Shown here piece by piece: positions 1 to 9,559 of a stretch of DNA of 64,000 nucleotides. Both the position numbers and the translations under genes were made by a program. Position 1 is the stretch's first letter. Each line of letters begins with the position of its first letter. The DNA lies in the NCBI GenBank assembly GCA_047967505.1, contig CM106540.1, one strand, 5' to 3'. The notes under the pieces are model-generated. The model was not told where the DNA came from and searched no databases. It saw only the letters and a list, made by a program, of their open reading frames with translations. Source of the DNA: Dipteris shenzhenensis. Its lineage: Eukaryota > Polypodiophyta > Polypodiopsida > Gleicheniales.

Positions 1-423
1 AAACCTTTTATATGAAGATAGATTTTCTATCCTCTTCCCTTATTCATGAAGAGACCCTTTGGGAAATTATAGAAGGGAATATACTATAAAGGATTAGCAG
101 GAACTCATAGGTTTCATTATATATGCATTGTGTTGGTTAGCAGCCACCATGATTGTTTAAGCTATATGGGTTTGTGTTCTTATGAAACAAAATTTCATTC
201 TAAAACCATTGCTTTTAAATTTATCCTAACACTTCCTATGCAGGATAATCCTCATGATGTAGAAATAAACACTTATGATCAAGGGATAGTCCTCATGATG
301 TAGAAATATTCTCACAAGATCATCTAGTTTTTGGTTGGGATACTTAGAGTTCCCTATAAAACTTCCAAATCTTTCTTAAATATTTTAAGATCCCAAATTC
401 TTTGTAGACTTGAAGATGGATTT

Positions 424-440
424 GGACTGTATATACATAT

Positions 441-473
<33 letters not shown>

Positions 474-474
474 A
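424..474. repeat. (AT)n microsatellite
   Basis: A TA/CA-rich run that becomes pure AT dinucleotide. The flanks from 1 to 791 are AT-rich and I see no coding signal, RNA gene or mobile-element end in them. A short direct repeat (CCTCATGATGTAGAAAT) occurs twice between about 248 and 307. Confidence 0.9.
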
Positions 475-791
475 AGATACCTGTAGGTTTGCAACTTCCT
501 ATCATAGCATGTGTCTAGGCTATCGTTTTGGGCTTATGCACAGCTGTAGTTCAGGCTTATGAATGTAGTGTTTTCCTTAGATTCATGCCATACATGTTGA
601 TAAAATTTGTATTGAAATTCCTATTTTTTTGGACGTAACTGTGAGTCTTGAAAAAATAGGACTTGGGATATTTACACTTTTCCTAATATAGGCTTTTATT
701 GCATCTTTCAGATGTCATATAGGTAATATCCATCTACCATTGGTTGTTTCTATTTGTTCTATTTGGACTGACGATCCTACATTTAAAACAT

Positions 792-1165
792 GTTATAATC
801 GGTGTAAGAAAGGCAAGGGCTCCAGGTGCAATACATCATTATTGTAGTTGGCATATGAGAATGTGTTTGGAAATATAAAATTTGTAGGATGACTTACATA
901 GCCCTTATATGATGGGCTATCATCTATTAAGATTGCAATTTTTACATTGAAGTGCCCTCCAAATGCTTTCCAAATCTTTATGAAGGTTTGAACATCGCTA
1001 CCATATTTTTCCTTGTCAAGTCTAAATAGAAAGATGATTTTACTCTATGTAGCATTTATTTTACCCCACACTGACTTAGCATTATTGAAGATGGGGGAGC
1101 CATAGGGTTTACATTCTAGACAATTGAAAGTGTACAATTTGGACATTCGGCTCACTTGCTAGAGT
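792..1165 (-). pseudogene. Fragment resembling the NLI-interacting-factor / CTD-phosphatase domain
   Basis: Read on the minus strand, about 120 codons are almost open, with one internal stop and a terminal TAA at 792-794. The translation has the layout of the C-terminal half of the NIF/FCP1-like HAD phosphatase domain: LFRLDKEKYG, then FIKIWKAFGGHF, then the segment ILIDDSPSYKGY, then NFIFPNTFSY and a hydrophobic end. In that family the second acidic pair sits in a 'hDDSP' motif, which is present. The N-terminal half with the catalytic DxDxT motif is not seen. No promoter or neighbouring exon was recognised. I infer a decayed or captured gene fragment. A single exon of a diverged gene cannot be excluded. 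Confidence 0.5.
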
Positions 1166-2285
1166 TTTTTTCATTTTTTTGCTTGCACCCCATGTGTGAT
1201 TCTTTAAGGATAAAAAATGGCTTTGTGGTGGGGAATGTAGACATGGTTTTGGAGGTTTTCCCCTTTTGACGTGGATTCAAGTTTCTTGAGAGTCTACTTC
1301 ATGTGTGATATGGAAACTAGTTGTAATGTTTAGGGAGCTCCAATTTTTCCTTATACATATTGAGCTCACCATGTGCTAATGCGAGCCTTGTTCCCATGGT
1401 TTAGTTGAGACCCAAGTGCCCACATCAGGCCTGGTTATTAAGGTGGCCACCCACTCTCCGACTGTAAGACGAAGAACACAATGGTCATGGAGGAGTAGGA
1501 AGGTGGGCTTGCTATACATGTGGAGGCAAAACAAAAAAACATTGTGTGAGTAATGGATTGAGCCCCGGTCCTTGGAGATAGATCTTGTGAGTTAAAAGGG
1601 AAGCTTGCAAGGAGTGCTTGAGGACTCAAGTTCTTGGGTGGTTTATAGTAGGGGTGGAGCTATGCGCACATGACTCCTTTATGCATCTAACAGGCATGAG
1701 TTCTTTGAAGCAAATTTTTTAGGAGCCTACAAAATTTTCATCTCTTTCTATTATCTCTTACTATGTGGGATCTTGCAAGTGATAGAGTAGGAAAACACTA
1801 CATTGAGTATACGGTGTGACATCAATTTGATGTAGTGTAGTTTAAAGAAAATAAATTCTTTAAGTTGGTCACACTTGTTATGATTGTGAAATTATGAAAA
1901 TACCAGATCATTTAACATAATATCATCGAGAGAATGAGTTCTCTCTTTTTTGCATCTCTTTGTCTCTCACACTTTCCAAGGAGACCAACAAAGTGGACTA
2001 CACAAGGCAATGACACAAAAGTTTCTCCATTTCTTGGGAAGATAATAGTATTCTTGCTCAAATTCAATTATCATCTTCTATATTTTAGATTACATAAAGA
2101 TAGCAAGAGCATTTTTTTGTGAAAGAAGATTGCTCTTAGCATGAATATGGTAAGATATTCAAAGCTTGATTTTCTAAATAAAAAAGATCACTCCATAAAA
2201 AGACTATAATGTGTCTTTAATGTACTTTGAATCCATCACTTAAGAAATTAGATTTCTCTATCTTTTAAATAAAGCACACAAAGTA
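1166..2285. other. Gene-free AT-rich spacer
   Basis: The short ORFs here have no recognisable domain or codon pattern. I see no LTR end, primer site, tandem array or RNA gene. The spacer ends abruptly at the 3' LTR stub of the Copia element. Confidence 0.6.
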
Positions 2286-2313
2286 GAGGGTGGGGCATTG
2301 AACATATCTAACA
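2286..2313 (-). repeat. 3' LTR stub of Copia-1
   Basis: The last 28 bp on the plus strand, ending CATATCTAACA, match the outer end of the 5' LTR at 7032-7059 with one clear difference. The sequence left of 2286 does not resemble the LTR, so about 630 bp are missing. The LTR terminus forms the usual TG...CA pair (TGTTA...TAACA). Confidence 0.85.
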
Positions 2314-2324
2314 CCCCCCCTCAA
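2314..2324 (-). other. Polypurine tract of Copia-1
   Basis: On the minus strand TTGAGGGGGGG lies directly before the 3' LTR start TGTTAGATATG. This is the plus-strand priming site expected at the internal/3' LTR boundary. Confidence 0.85.
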
Positions 2325-2519
2325 TGTCCACCCGTAGGTGAACTATCTTCTCGGCCCAATGCTGAGTCTCTGAAGATGACCCTAAAATTGATCCTTCCCG
2401 AGTGCCTTGGTGAAGATATCTGCTCCATTTTTCTCCATTGCACAGTAGACCAATTCCACTATCCCGCCTCAATCAAATCACGCACATAGTGATACTAAAT
2501 CTCTATATGTTTTGTGCAC

Positions 2520-3230
2520 GCATGAAACACTAGATTTTTAGCAATGGCCATACAACTTTGATTGTCGCACATCATCACAGTTGCCTCATCCTCTTGCACT
2601 ACCATGTGCCATAATATTCTCCTCAGCCACACTGCTTCACATGTAGCAAAACATGCTGCCTTTTACTCAGCCTCGGTAGAAGACAATGCCACTGTTGGTT
2701 ATTTCTTATTGATCCAAGAGCAGATACCTGAACCTAAAGAGAAACAATATCTAGAAAATGATTTCCTAGAATCAACATCTCCAGCCCAATCTGAGTCACA
2801 ATGACCAGCCAAGGAAGTGCCCATACCATAGGTGATGCCATAATCAAGAGTGCCCTTCACATACCTGAGCACCCGCATCCCTGCATTCCAATGATTCTCC
2901 TGGGGCTTATTGGAGAACGTGCTCAGAATGCCAATAGCAAAACTGATGTCCGGTCTGGTGTTGCACAGATAGATGAGACTGCTGACCAACTTCCTGTACC
3001 TCCGGATGTCTGCTGGTGGTGAGGCATCCTCCATAGACAACCTCGCATTTACCTCCATAGGTGTAGCTATCTCCTTGCACTCGGACATACCAAATGCCTT
3101 CAAGATCTCCTTTGCATATTTCTATTGAGAGATGAAGATCTTGCTTGGCTCTTGCCAGACTTCAATCCCCAAACAGTAGTGCATCAAGCCTAAGTTTGTT
3201 ATCTCAAACTTAGTGCTCAATGCCTTTCTT
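2520..3230 (-). pseudogene. Copia-1 RT C-terminus and RNase H
   Basis: The RNase H region that removes the RNA strand during reverse transcription. A 134-codon open segment at 2699-3103 reads RPDISFAIGILSTF, then VLRYVKGTLDYGITYG, then HCDSDWAGDVDSRKS. After one stop it continues with TVALSSTEAEYKA, the signature that follows the RNase H core in plant Copia elements, and then with a CDNQS motif near 2560. Stops at about 2697 and below 2500 break the frame. It runs on into the polypurine tract. Confidence 0.9.
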
Positions 3231-3232
3231 GT

Positions 3233-3790
3233 CTACTGGATCATGTCTTCATAGTCACTTGTAATAAGGAGATCATCCACATATAGAACAATAATAGTAG
3301 ATTTTCCACCTTTCCTGTACACATACAAGTTAGCATCTGAGGCACATCTTTTGAAGTTTAATTTATGAAAGAATTTGTCTATCCATTGGTACCATGCTCT
3401 TGGAGCCTGTTTCAACCTGTACAGAGCCTTCTTCAACTTACATACCTTGTTCTCAGAATGGGGGGCCTCAAACCTAGGTGGATGAGCCACATACACCTCC
3501 TCCTTGAGGTCACCATTCAAGAATGCTGATTTAACATCCATTTGATAAACTGGCCACTTTTTATGAGCAGCCACCGATAGTACTGTGCGAATAGTGGTCA
3601 TTCTGACAGTCGAAGCGAAAGATTCCTGAAAATCAAACCCTTCAACTTGCAAAAATCCTTGTGCAATCAATCTGGCTTTGTACTTTTCCAAAGTCCCATC
3701 GGCCTTGTACTTTACCTTTCAAACCCACTTGGTGCCAATAACCTTTCTATTAGGTGGTCGATCTGCCAGCTCCCAAGTTTCATTCTTCAT
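3233..3790 (-). pseudogene. Copia-1 reverse transcriptase
   Basis: A largely open RT segment (152 codons at 3233-3691) plus the upstream 'WV.KVKYKADG' lead-in. Visible motifs are KARLIAQGF, QMDVKSAFLNGDL (the first catalytic Asp), LYRLKQAPRAWYQ and LYVDDLLITSD at about 3260-3290, the second catalytic motif. The size and order are normal for Copia RT. One stop immediately follows (Q-stop-TRKALSTKFEITNLG), after which the RT C-terminus resumes in frame. Confidence 0.93.
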
Positions 3791-4129
3791 GATGCTGTCA
3801 TATTCTACTTGCATAGCGTTTTTCTTAGTTTGCAAGTGCTTCCTCCAAACTCGTAGGCTCCTTTACTTCTGGAATAATCTCAGCCATCAAGGCCATATTG
3901 ACTATGTGAGCAGAAGCCCTCCTTTGCTCCTCGATTCTCTGAGACTGCCTTGGTCCATCTACATGCTGCTCAACAAACATAGGCATCTGATTATCATGGT
4001 CGTAGAGCTGCCTTACCCATCACGACAATGGCTTTTCTGATGGTGTAACAATAGGTTGGTGACATACCTTCATCATCTGATATTTCCTCCTCCTTTATAG
4101 CTCCTGGGACAAGTCCATAGTGAATTACC

Positions 4130-5155
4130 TCTTTGCTTGATGATAAAGTGGAAGAGCTCTTGTTTACCTCCACTGCATGTGGCTACTCCTTGAATACCAC
4201 ATCGCAGCTCGCTATGATATTCTTTGCCTCTTGGTCATACAACTTATAGGCTTTCTTCTCATCACATTACCCTAAGAAGATACATTTGGTGCTTTTTGGT
4301 TGTAGCTTGTTTCTCTCTTTGTATGGTACATGCGCATAGTATTCACACCCAAACGTTTTGAAGTGGAAGATAGATGGCTTCTTACCGTTATAAGCCTCAT
4401 GTGGTGTTTTACCTTAGAGTGCCTTTGTATAGCTACGATTAAGGATGTAAATCGCAGCCTTAGCCCAAAAGTGGTTTGGCAGTCTAGCACCTTTCAACAT
4501 ACACCTCCCCATCTCCATGGGCATTCGATGTTCAACAACCAAATTTTGTTGAGGCGTATGTGGTGTTGTCGTTTGTCGCTTGATCCCTTTGCTCTTGCAA
4601 AAATCTCCAAACTTTGTAGAAACAAACTCACCACCACCATCTGATCTAATTTTCTTCACTTTTCTCCATGTTTCATTTTCAACCAAGCTATAGCCATTCT
4701 TTGAATTTACCAAAAGCTTGAGCCTTTTCACAAAGAAAGTACACCCACATCTTCCTACTATAGTCGACAATCAATAAAAAATAGGAAGATCCCCCCAAGG
4801 CCTGTGTAGGCATCTTATCGCACAAGTTTACATGCACCAACTCTAGAGGAGCGTTTGCTCTATTCTTGCTTTCTTGTGGGAATGCCTTTCTCAGTTGCTT
4901 GCCCATCATGCAAGCTTCACATGGTTCTTTGATTTCTGCGACTGCAGGTAAGTGAGCAACCATACCTTGCTTCTGCATCTCCTTCAGCACTACAAATCTG
5001 ATGTGGCTGAATCTTTCATGCCAAAGTCTACTTATGCCTACTCCTGTAGTGGCTGTAAGAGCACTTAGCTCATATAGGTTGTTCCTCCTTACTCCTGTGC
5101 CAACAAGATTGCCTGCATTATCCAAAAATTTTGCTCCTGTCTTGTTGAACCTCAC
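4130..5155 (-). pseudogene. Copia-1 GAG-pre-integrase and integrase
   Basis: The GAG-pre-integrase zinc region reads LWHERFSHIR, then EPCEACMMGKQ. The integrase core follows: ELVHVNLCDKMPT, then YFLLIVDYSRKMWVYF, then IRSDGGGEFVS and TPHTPQQN, so the DD(35)E region is recognisable. Two overlapping open segments (4688-5155 and 4414-4770) are in different frames, which means at least one frameshift in the middle of the core. The C-terminal part continues to about 4130 as TFGCEYYAHVPYKERN and similar Copia text with stops. Confidence 0.92.
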
Positions 5156-5172
5156 CTCATGGTCAAGGTTAG

Positions 5173-5391
5173 TTATGGAAGCAACAAAGTCATACCTGTA
5201 TCCTCAATAGGGCATTTTGCATTATTACCAACCGTCACGGTGATCGATTCCTGTAGAGGCTGCATGGAACAATATAGATCCTTCTTGTAGGTCATGTGAC
5301 GGGAGGCACCACTATCCAACACCCATGAATCAGTGGTTGAAGCTTCTTGAACTGAGGAACACTCTTTCTCAATGGCCAGAAATAGATCCAA
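5173..5391 (-). pseudogene. Copia-1 aspartic protease
   Basis: An open 72-codon segment contains WVLDSGASRHMT, the Copia retropepsin active site, with the catalytic DSG intact. It lies between gag and the GAG-pre-integrase region as expected. Frameshifts on either side separate it from both neighbours. Confidence 0.92.
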
Positions 5392-5469
5392 CTGTGCTTC
5401 TACTAAGTTGTCTCTTTCCCCTTATTTGTCTTCTTTAGGGAACCATTCTTTTCATCTTCTTTCTTAAAC

Positions 5470-6330
5470 TGACAATCTACAATCATATGGCCCTTCTTCT
5501 TGCAGTAGAAGCATTCTCCCTAAAACTTCTTCTTGCTGCCCTTCTTCTTTTTGTCACCACTAGTAGAGGACTCACCTTTGGTAGAGGAACCACCTTTGCC
5601 GTTCGCAGTGGCAGAGAGCGCAGCATCCCCATTGATGCCTCCATCTTGAGCTTTAAGCCTCAATTCCTCCTCCATAAGTAAAGCACAAAACTCCTCAAAT
5701 GACAATAATTGCGGTCTCACCTGACTGTTAAGCACTGTTACCAGTCCATCAAACCTTGGTGGACATATCCAAAGACACCACCGAGCTAGCTCTTCGCTAG
5801 TTTTTTGTATCCCAGCACCCGCCATTTGGTCACGCAAATTTTTGATTCAGGTTATGAATGCCTCCGATGTCTCTCCTTTATTAAACTTCTCAGTTGTGAC
5901 CTGATTCTCCAAGTTCTGGATCCTTGTCTAATTCCGCGTCTCATATTGACTCTTCAATATGTTCCAGGCCATAGTTGCCTTAGATGTATGCTGAATCAAG
6001 GTGAAAACACTATCAGTAGGACTTGTAACCAGGGCACACAGAGCATTTGTGTTTCTGCATTTCCAAGCTCGAAGAAGGTTGGCATTAGGAGGTATCATAC
6101 TCCTTGGATTTGCTGGGTCGGGGGCTCGTTGTGGTTCTGGGTCAGTCCCCAATACTGTCTCCAAAGCTCATATGAATCCAGAATAGTAGTAATTTTAAAC
6201 TTCCACAGAGTGTAGTTCGTACCATCTAGCTTGCCTTCAGTGAAGGCACCATGGTGGGTGAATCCTCAATGCTTGGATTGTTGGTGCAGCAACAACTACT
6301 GAACTCGAGCTACTTCCTATTGCCATCACT
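5470..6330 (-). pseudogene. Copia-1 gag with CCHC zinc knuckle
   Basis: The capsid-type Gag starts near a plausible ATG at 6324-6326, then needs a frame change to read KLDGTNYTLWKFKITTIL, the usual Copia Gag opening. Further open pieces are 5928-6164 and 5520-5837. The second ends in a lysine-rich tail (KKKKGSKKKF), then a stop, then in the same frame CFYCKKKGHMIVDC, a complete CX2CX4HX4C nucleic-acid-binding knuckle at about 5473-5514. The stop just before the knuckle and the frame changes make this inactive. Confidence 0.88.
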
Positions 6331-6388
6331 CCATATGCTGTTGAAGCCCTCACCTCGCTTCTATTCTTCGATCCTTAGAGCCACTTGG

Positions 6389-6400
6389 GCTCTGATACCA
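6389..6400 (-). other. Primer binding site, initiator tRNA-Met type
   Basis: On the minus strand TGGTATCAGAGC begins immediately inside the 5' LTR. This is the complement of the plant initiator tRNA-Met 3' end, the standard Copia primer site. It fixes the LTR boundary at 6401 and the element's orientation. Confidence 0.95.
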
Positions 6401-7059
6401 TGTTAAATTACACGGTGCAGTGGAACAGAAACTGAACAAAGAATAGAGAGTACATAGCAAACTAGAGAGGAACAAACTTTTCCTTCAATATTGATGTAGT
6501 ACAAATGATGGCTCCATCCACCCATGCGCTCCCACAGTGGAGCTTAGATGGAAATCTAGATAGATACTAGGTGAAGAGCTACTAGCTAGAACATCTGATC
6601 TGATCTGAACTGATATGATGCAATGGACTTGGGAGGTCGCCTCTTTATAGCTATGAGGGCGGTAGTTGGATTAACATAGTCGACCAGTCAACCTAGTTGG
6701 TGGAGCCAACCAATCAACCTAGTCAGTGGAACCAACTAGTTGTCCATGGAATATTTAGGGAATATTCCCTATACCATCGCCTCGAGGGCTCTCACCCCTG
6801 AACCCCCACTAGGGATGCTGCTGGCCCCCTTGGTACCCCCCAGCTGGGGGCTAGCTGGCCCCCAAGCCCCAGTAGAGAATAAGGGGCTCCTACATAATCA
6901 CCTTTCTACCATCAACGGTCTCATTGATAGACCTCATTTGATATGCCATCTAGTATCTTGGGCTCACACATGGCTTCTCCTCATATGGGGGCCTTACAAC
7001 TTGAGCACCTTGGACCATTGGTGGTTACCAGGAGGGTGGGGCATTGAGCATATCTAACA
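6401..7059 (-). repeat. 5' LTR of Copia-1 (659 bp)
   Basis: Bounded by TGTTA...TAACA. On the minus strand a TATA-like box (CTATAAAG, complement of about 6643-6650) lies in the middle, where an LTR promoter is expected. A G/C-rich stretch near 6780-6880 with repeated CCCCC and GGGGG runs is missing from the solo copy at 10766-11348. Confidence 0.93.
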
Positions 7060-7469
7060 CATGCAGCTATAACTATTTCTTGATTTGTTGAAAACCAAAA
7101 CGGTTTGAAAATTTGGAATCCAAACTAGTAGGACTACTACATGGTAGTCTTACAACATTGATAGTTGGTGATATTGTTATCTAGATTCACCCTAGAATGG
7201 AAGAATTTGAAAATGTGTAATTTGTGGATGTGCAAATATCTTTTAATAAATCCAACACAATTTTGTATTGATTCTTTTTCCATGAACTTGCTTAATATAT
7301 GGCTCATAAGCATGCCAAAGGTCCTTGCATTTCAAAATATACATCATCAAACTCGATAGTATGCCCTTTGGCCTTTTTTTTTAAGTAGCAATTTGGGCCA
7401 CATTGCACTTGCTTGAGGGCAACTAGTATATCCAATTTTGTTGATGTGTATCACTGGAGGGGGGAAATC

Positions 7470-7885
7470 ACTGTAGCTAAAAATTTTGCTATCCCCATGC
7501 ACTTTTAACTTTCTTCACCTCTTGCCGTATAAATATTTGAATATTAAAGTGCATCCTCCTCCTATCGTCCTACAAAGTACATTCTCCTCCTACCACCCTA
7601 CAACCTTCCCTATGCTGAGTCAGCTCGATCTGACATTATTTCTTTTGGTTTGGCATTATCTCAAGTAAATCATGGTAGCTGAAAATTTTGCTATCACCAT
7701 GCACTTTAAACTTTTTTCACCTCTTGCCCTATAAATCTTTGAATATGAAAGTGCATCCTCCTCTTGCCACCTTACAAAGTACATTCTCCTCCTACAACCC
7801 TCCTACCACCATACAACTTGCCCTATGCAGAGTCAGCTTGATGTGACTTTAATTCTTTTGGTTTGGAATTATCTCCTTTACTCAG
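7470..7885. repeat. Tandem duplication of a roughly 201-bp unit
   Basis: Two adjacent copies start at about 7472 and 7673. Each contains the series GTAGCT...AAAATTTTGCTATC, CACCTCTTGCC.TATAAAT, GTGCATCCTCCTC, ACAAAGTACATTCTCCTCC and AGTCAGCT. Both carry a TATAAAT box. The unit could be an LTR or promoter fragment. No coding sequence is seen nearby. Confidence 0.8.
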
Positions 7886-8470
7886 GTTAAGTCGCCTTCC
7901 ATTCTTTGCTTACCTCACAAGCTAGATGGTCTTTGTTCTATTGGTGATTCATTGATTGTCTCCATGGTGTCAATGGAAAAATGTAGCTCTTCATGCTTGT
8001 AAGAGAACTAGATAGAGGCTACGAGATAGGAAAGTTGAAAACTTGGTCAAGGCACGAGGAACAGATTGCAGGGTAAGGAAATACATGCCACGTTAACAAA
8101 ATGGCAATGGAAGGCACTTTTGCAACATTTGAGGAGGGAGAAACAATGAGAAGAGAGAAGAATTTTTGGAGAGCAACATCAAAAAGTGGTTATAGATGCA
8201 CACATTTGATCATTGCCACATCAAAGTGAAGAACATGAGCTATGTTCTCACATTTGGTGAAAGCATTTGAGGCAAAACTATCAAGAAATTCACGTGAATA
8301 CCAATCTTGAGTCTTCACAAAATTTAGGTGAATACCAGCCTTGAGTATTCACAAGATTTAGCTTGCATCCTAAAATTCATAGAGTGACAATCCTACCAAC
8401 ACCTTGGGAGATGCATGCCCAAGGGACGATGCTCTCTAACCTGAGAAATGGCCTATAGAAAGTGAAAGGA
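7886..8470. other. Gene-free spacer
   Basis: AT-rich, with no coding signal that I can name and no element ends. A short direct repeat (CACAA.ATTTAG.TGAATACCA.CCTTGAGT) occurs near 8300-8350. Confidence 0.5.
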
Positions 8471-8609
8471 GTGCACAGCTTAGATCAAATAGCTGCAAAG
8501 AGGGTGACATTAGCTATGAGGGTGCACAACTTAGATCAACTAGCTACAAAGAGTGAAAAGGGTACATAGCTTAGATTAACTAGCTGCAAAGAGGGTGACA
8601 TTAGCTATG
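8471..8609. repeat. Short tandem repeat, 40-51 bp unit, three copies
   Basis: Copies begin at about 8471, 8522 and 8562. The shared core is TTAGAT.AA.TAGCT.CAAAGAG, followed in two of the copies by GGTGACATTAGCTATG. Confidence 0.8.
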
Positions 8610-8734
8610 TTTATATTCTCTGAAACAAAGGAGAAATGCCTTAGGCACACAATTTCAAAGACGTTATTAATCAGAAGGACTGATATGGCTCTAGCAAATG
8701 GATGTACAATAACAGCAATTAGGATCTGCGATTA

Positions 8735-8955
8735 GAGAAATCTTTGGGCTTCAATAGAGTGCAAGAAAAGGAGAGAAAGCCTAAGTGTAGAAGTTATTGA
8801 TCAAGTGACAACATTTTGGCACAAGACTATGAGAGTTTCTCCAAATAAGAAGGATATCTTGAAAAAGTGGATAGGACACAATCAGTGGGATGAGCACATC
8901 ATATACATGCTTGATACAATGCAGATCAATGGTTGCCTAAACCAGCAGCCCAGTG
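8735..8955 (+). pseudogene. Unrecognised coding-like fragment, possibly from a transposon
   Basis: About 60 codons read open in one plus frame, with segments VIDQVTTFWHKTMRVSPNKK, then DILKKWIGHNQWDEH and IYMLDTMQ. The composition and low stop density suggest a real but decayed protein. I do not recognise the family. It lies next to a tandem array and a Copia relic. Treat it as an orphan fragment. Confidence 0.35.
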
Positions 8956-8956
8956 G

Positions 8957-9440
8957 TTGTTTTTGGAATAGTTTAATTACTTAACTCAATTTCTAAATTG
9001 GGATGGCTTGGACTTAATGTGATTTTCCTACACCATACAAGTAGTTGCAACATCAGCAATATATCAGTGTGCTAGCTTTAGGTCAAACACTAGTTATGTG
9101 ATTGTCTTAAACTAGTGTGGTTGAACAGCAATATATTTCACTAGCTTGGTGGTTGTCTTTGAATGAGTTTGGAATAGTATAATTGTTTAGTTTATAAATC
9201 GAGCTGGCTTGGACTTAATGTGATGGTTGAAACTTCATGCAATATATCAACATTTCAATTTAGGTCAAACACTAGCTATGTGATTGTCCTAAACTAGCAT
9301 GCTTAAACAAAAAATGAATTTCACCACCCAATGATTTTTGGTGATTAAATTTGGAATAGGTTAATTATTTACTTTCTAAATTAAGGTTGGCTTAGACTTA
9401 ATATGATTGTCCTAAACTAGCCCAATGGTTGGAACCACAA
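8957..9440. repeat. Degenerate tandem repeat, 183-201 bp unit, three copies
   Basis: The anchor GGCTTGGACTTAAT.TGAT appears at 9005, 9206 and 9389 (the last slightly changed). Around it are shared GGAATAG.TTAATT, TCTAAATT, GGTCAAACACTAG.TATGTGATTGTC and AAACTAG blocks. AT-rich and non-coding. Confidence 0.75.
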
Positions 9441-9559
9441 TATATTTTGCAATAAAAATAAAGAATAATACATTGTTATTACCTGACTTTGGACCAACAG
9501 TGTTACTTACCAACAATTAATTAACTGTGTTTGGGTTAGCTAATATAGTATTATCTGAT

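Larger units (their letters stand above)
2286..7059 (-). mobile_element. Copia-1: Ty1/Copia retrotransposon with truncated 3' LTR
   Basis: A 4.77-kb minus-strand element. From right to left it has a 5' LTR (6401-7059), a primer binding site (6389-6400), gag, protease, integrase, reverse transcriptase, RNase H, a polypurine tract and the first 28 bp of the 3' LTR. Protease before integrase before RT is the Copia order. Most of the polyprotein is readable but carries several stops and frameshifts. The outer (left) target duplication is lost with the missing LTR. A solo LTR of the same family lies at 10766-11348. Inference: a moderately young insertion that lost its 3' end through a deletion. 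Confidence 0.93.

Noticed and set aside
8471-9440. Possible CRISPR-like array of short repeats
   Set aside because: Repeats are contiguous or degenerate with no unique spacers of constant length, and the context is a plant genome. They are ordinary tandem repeats.
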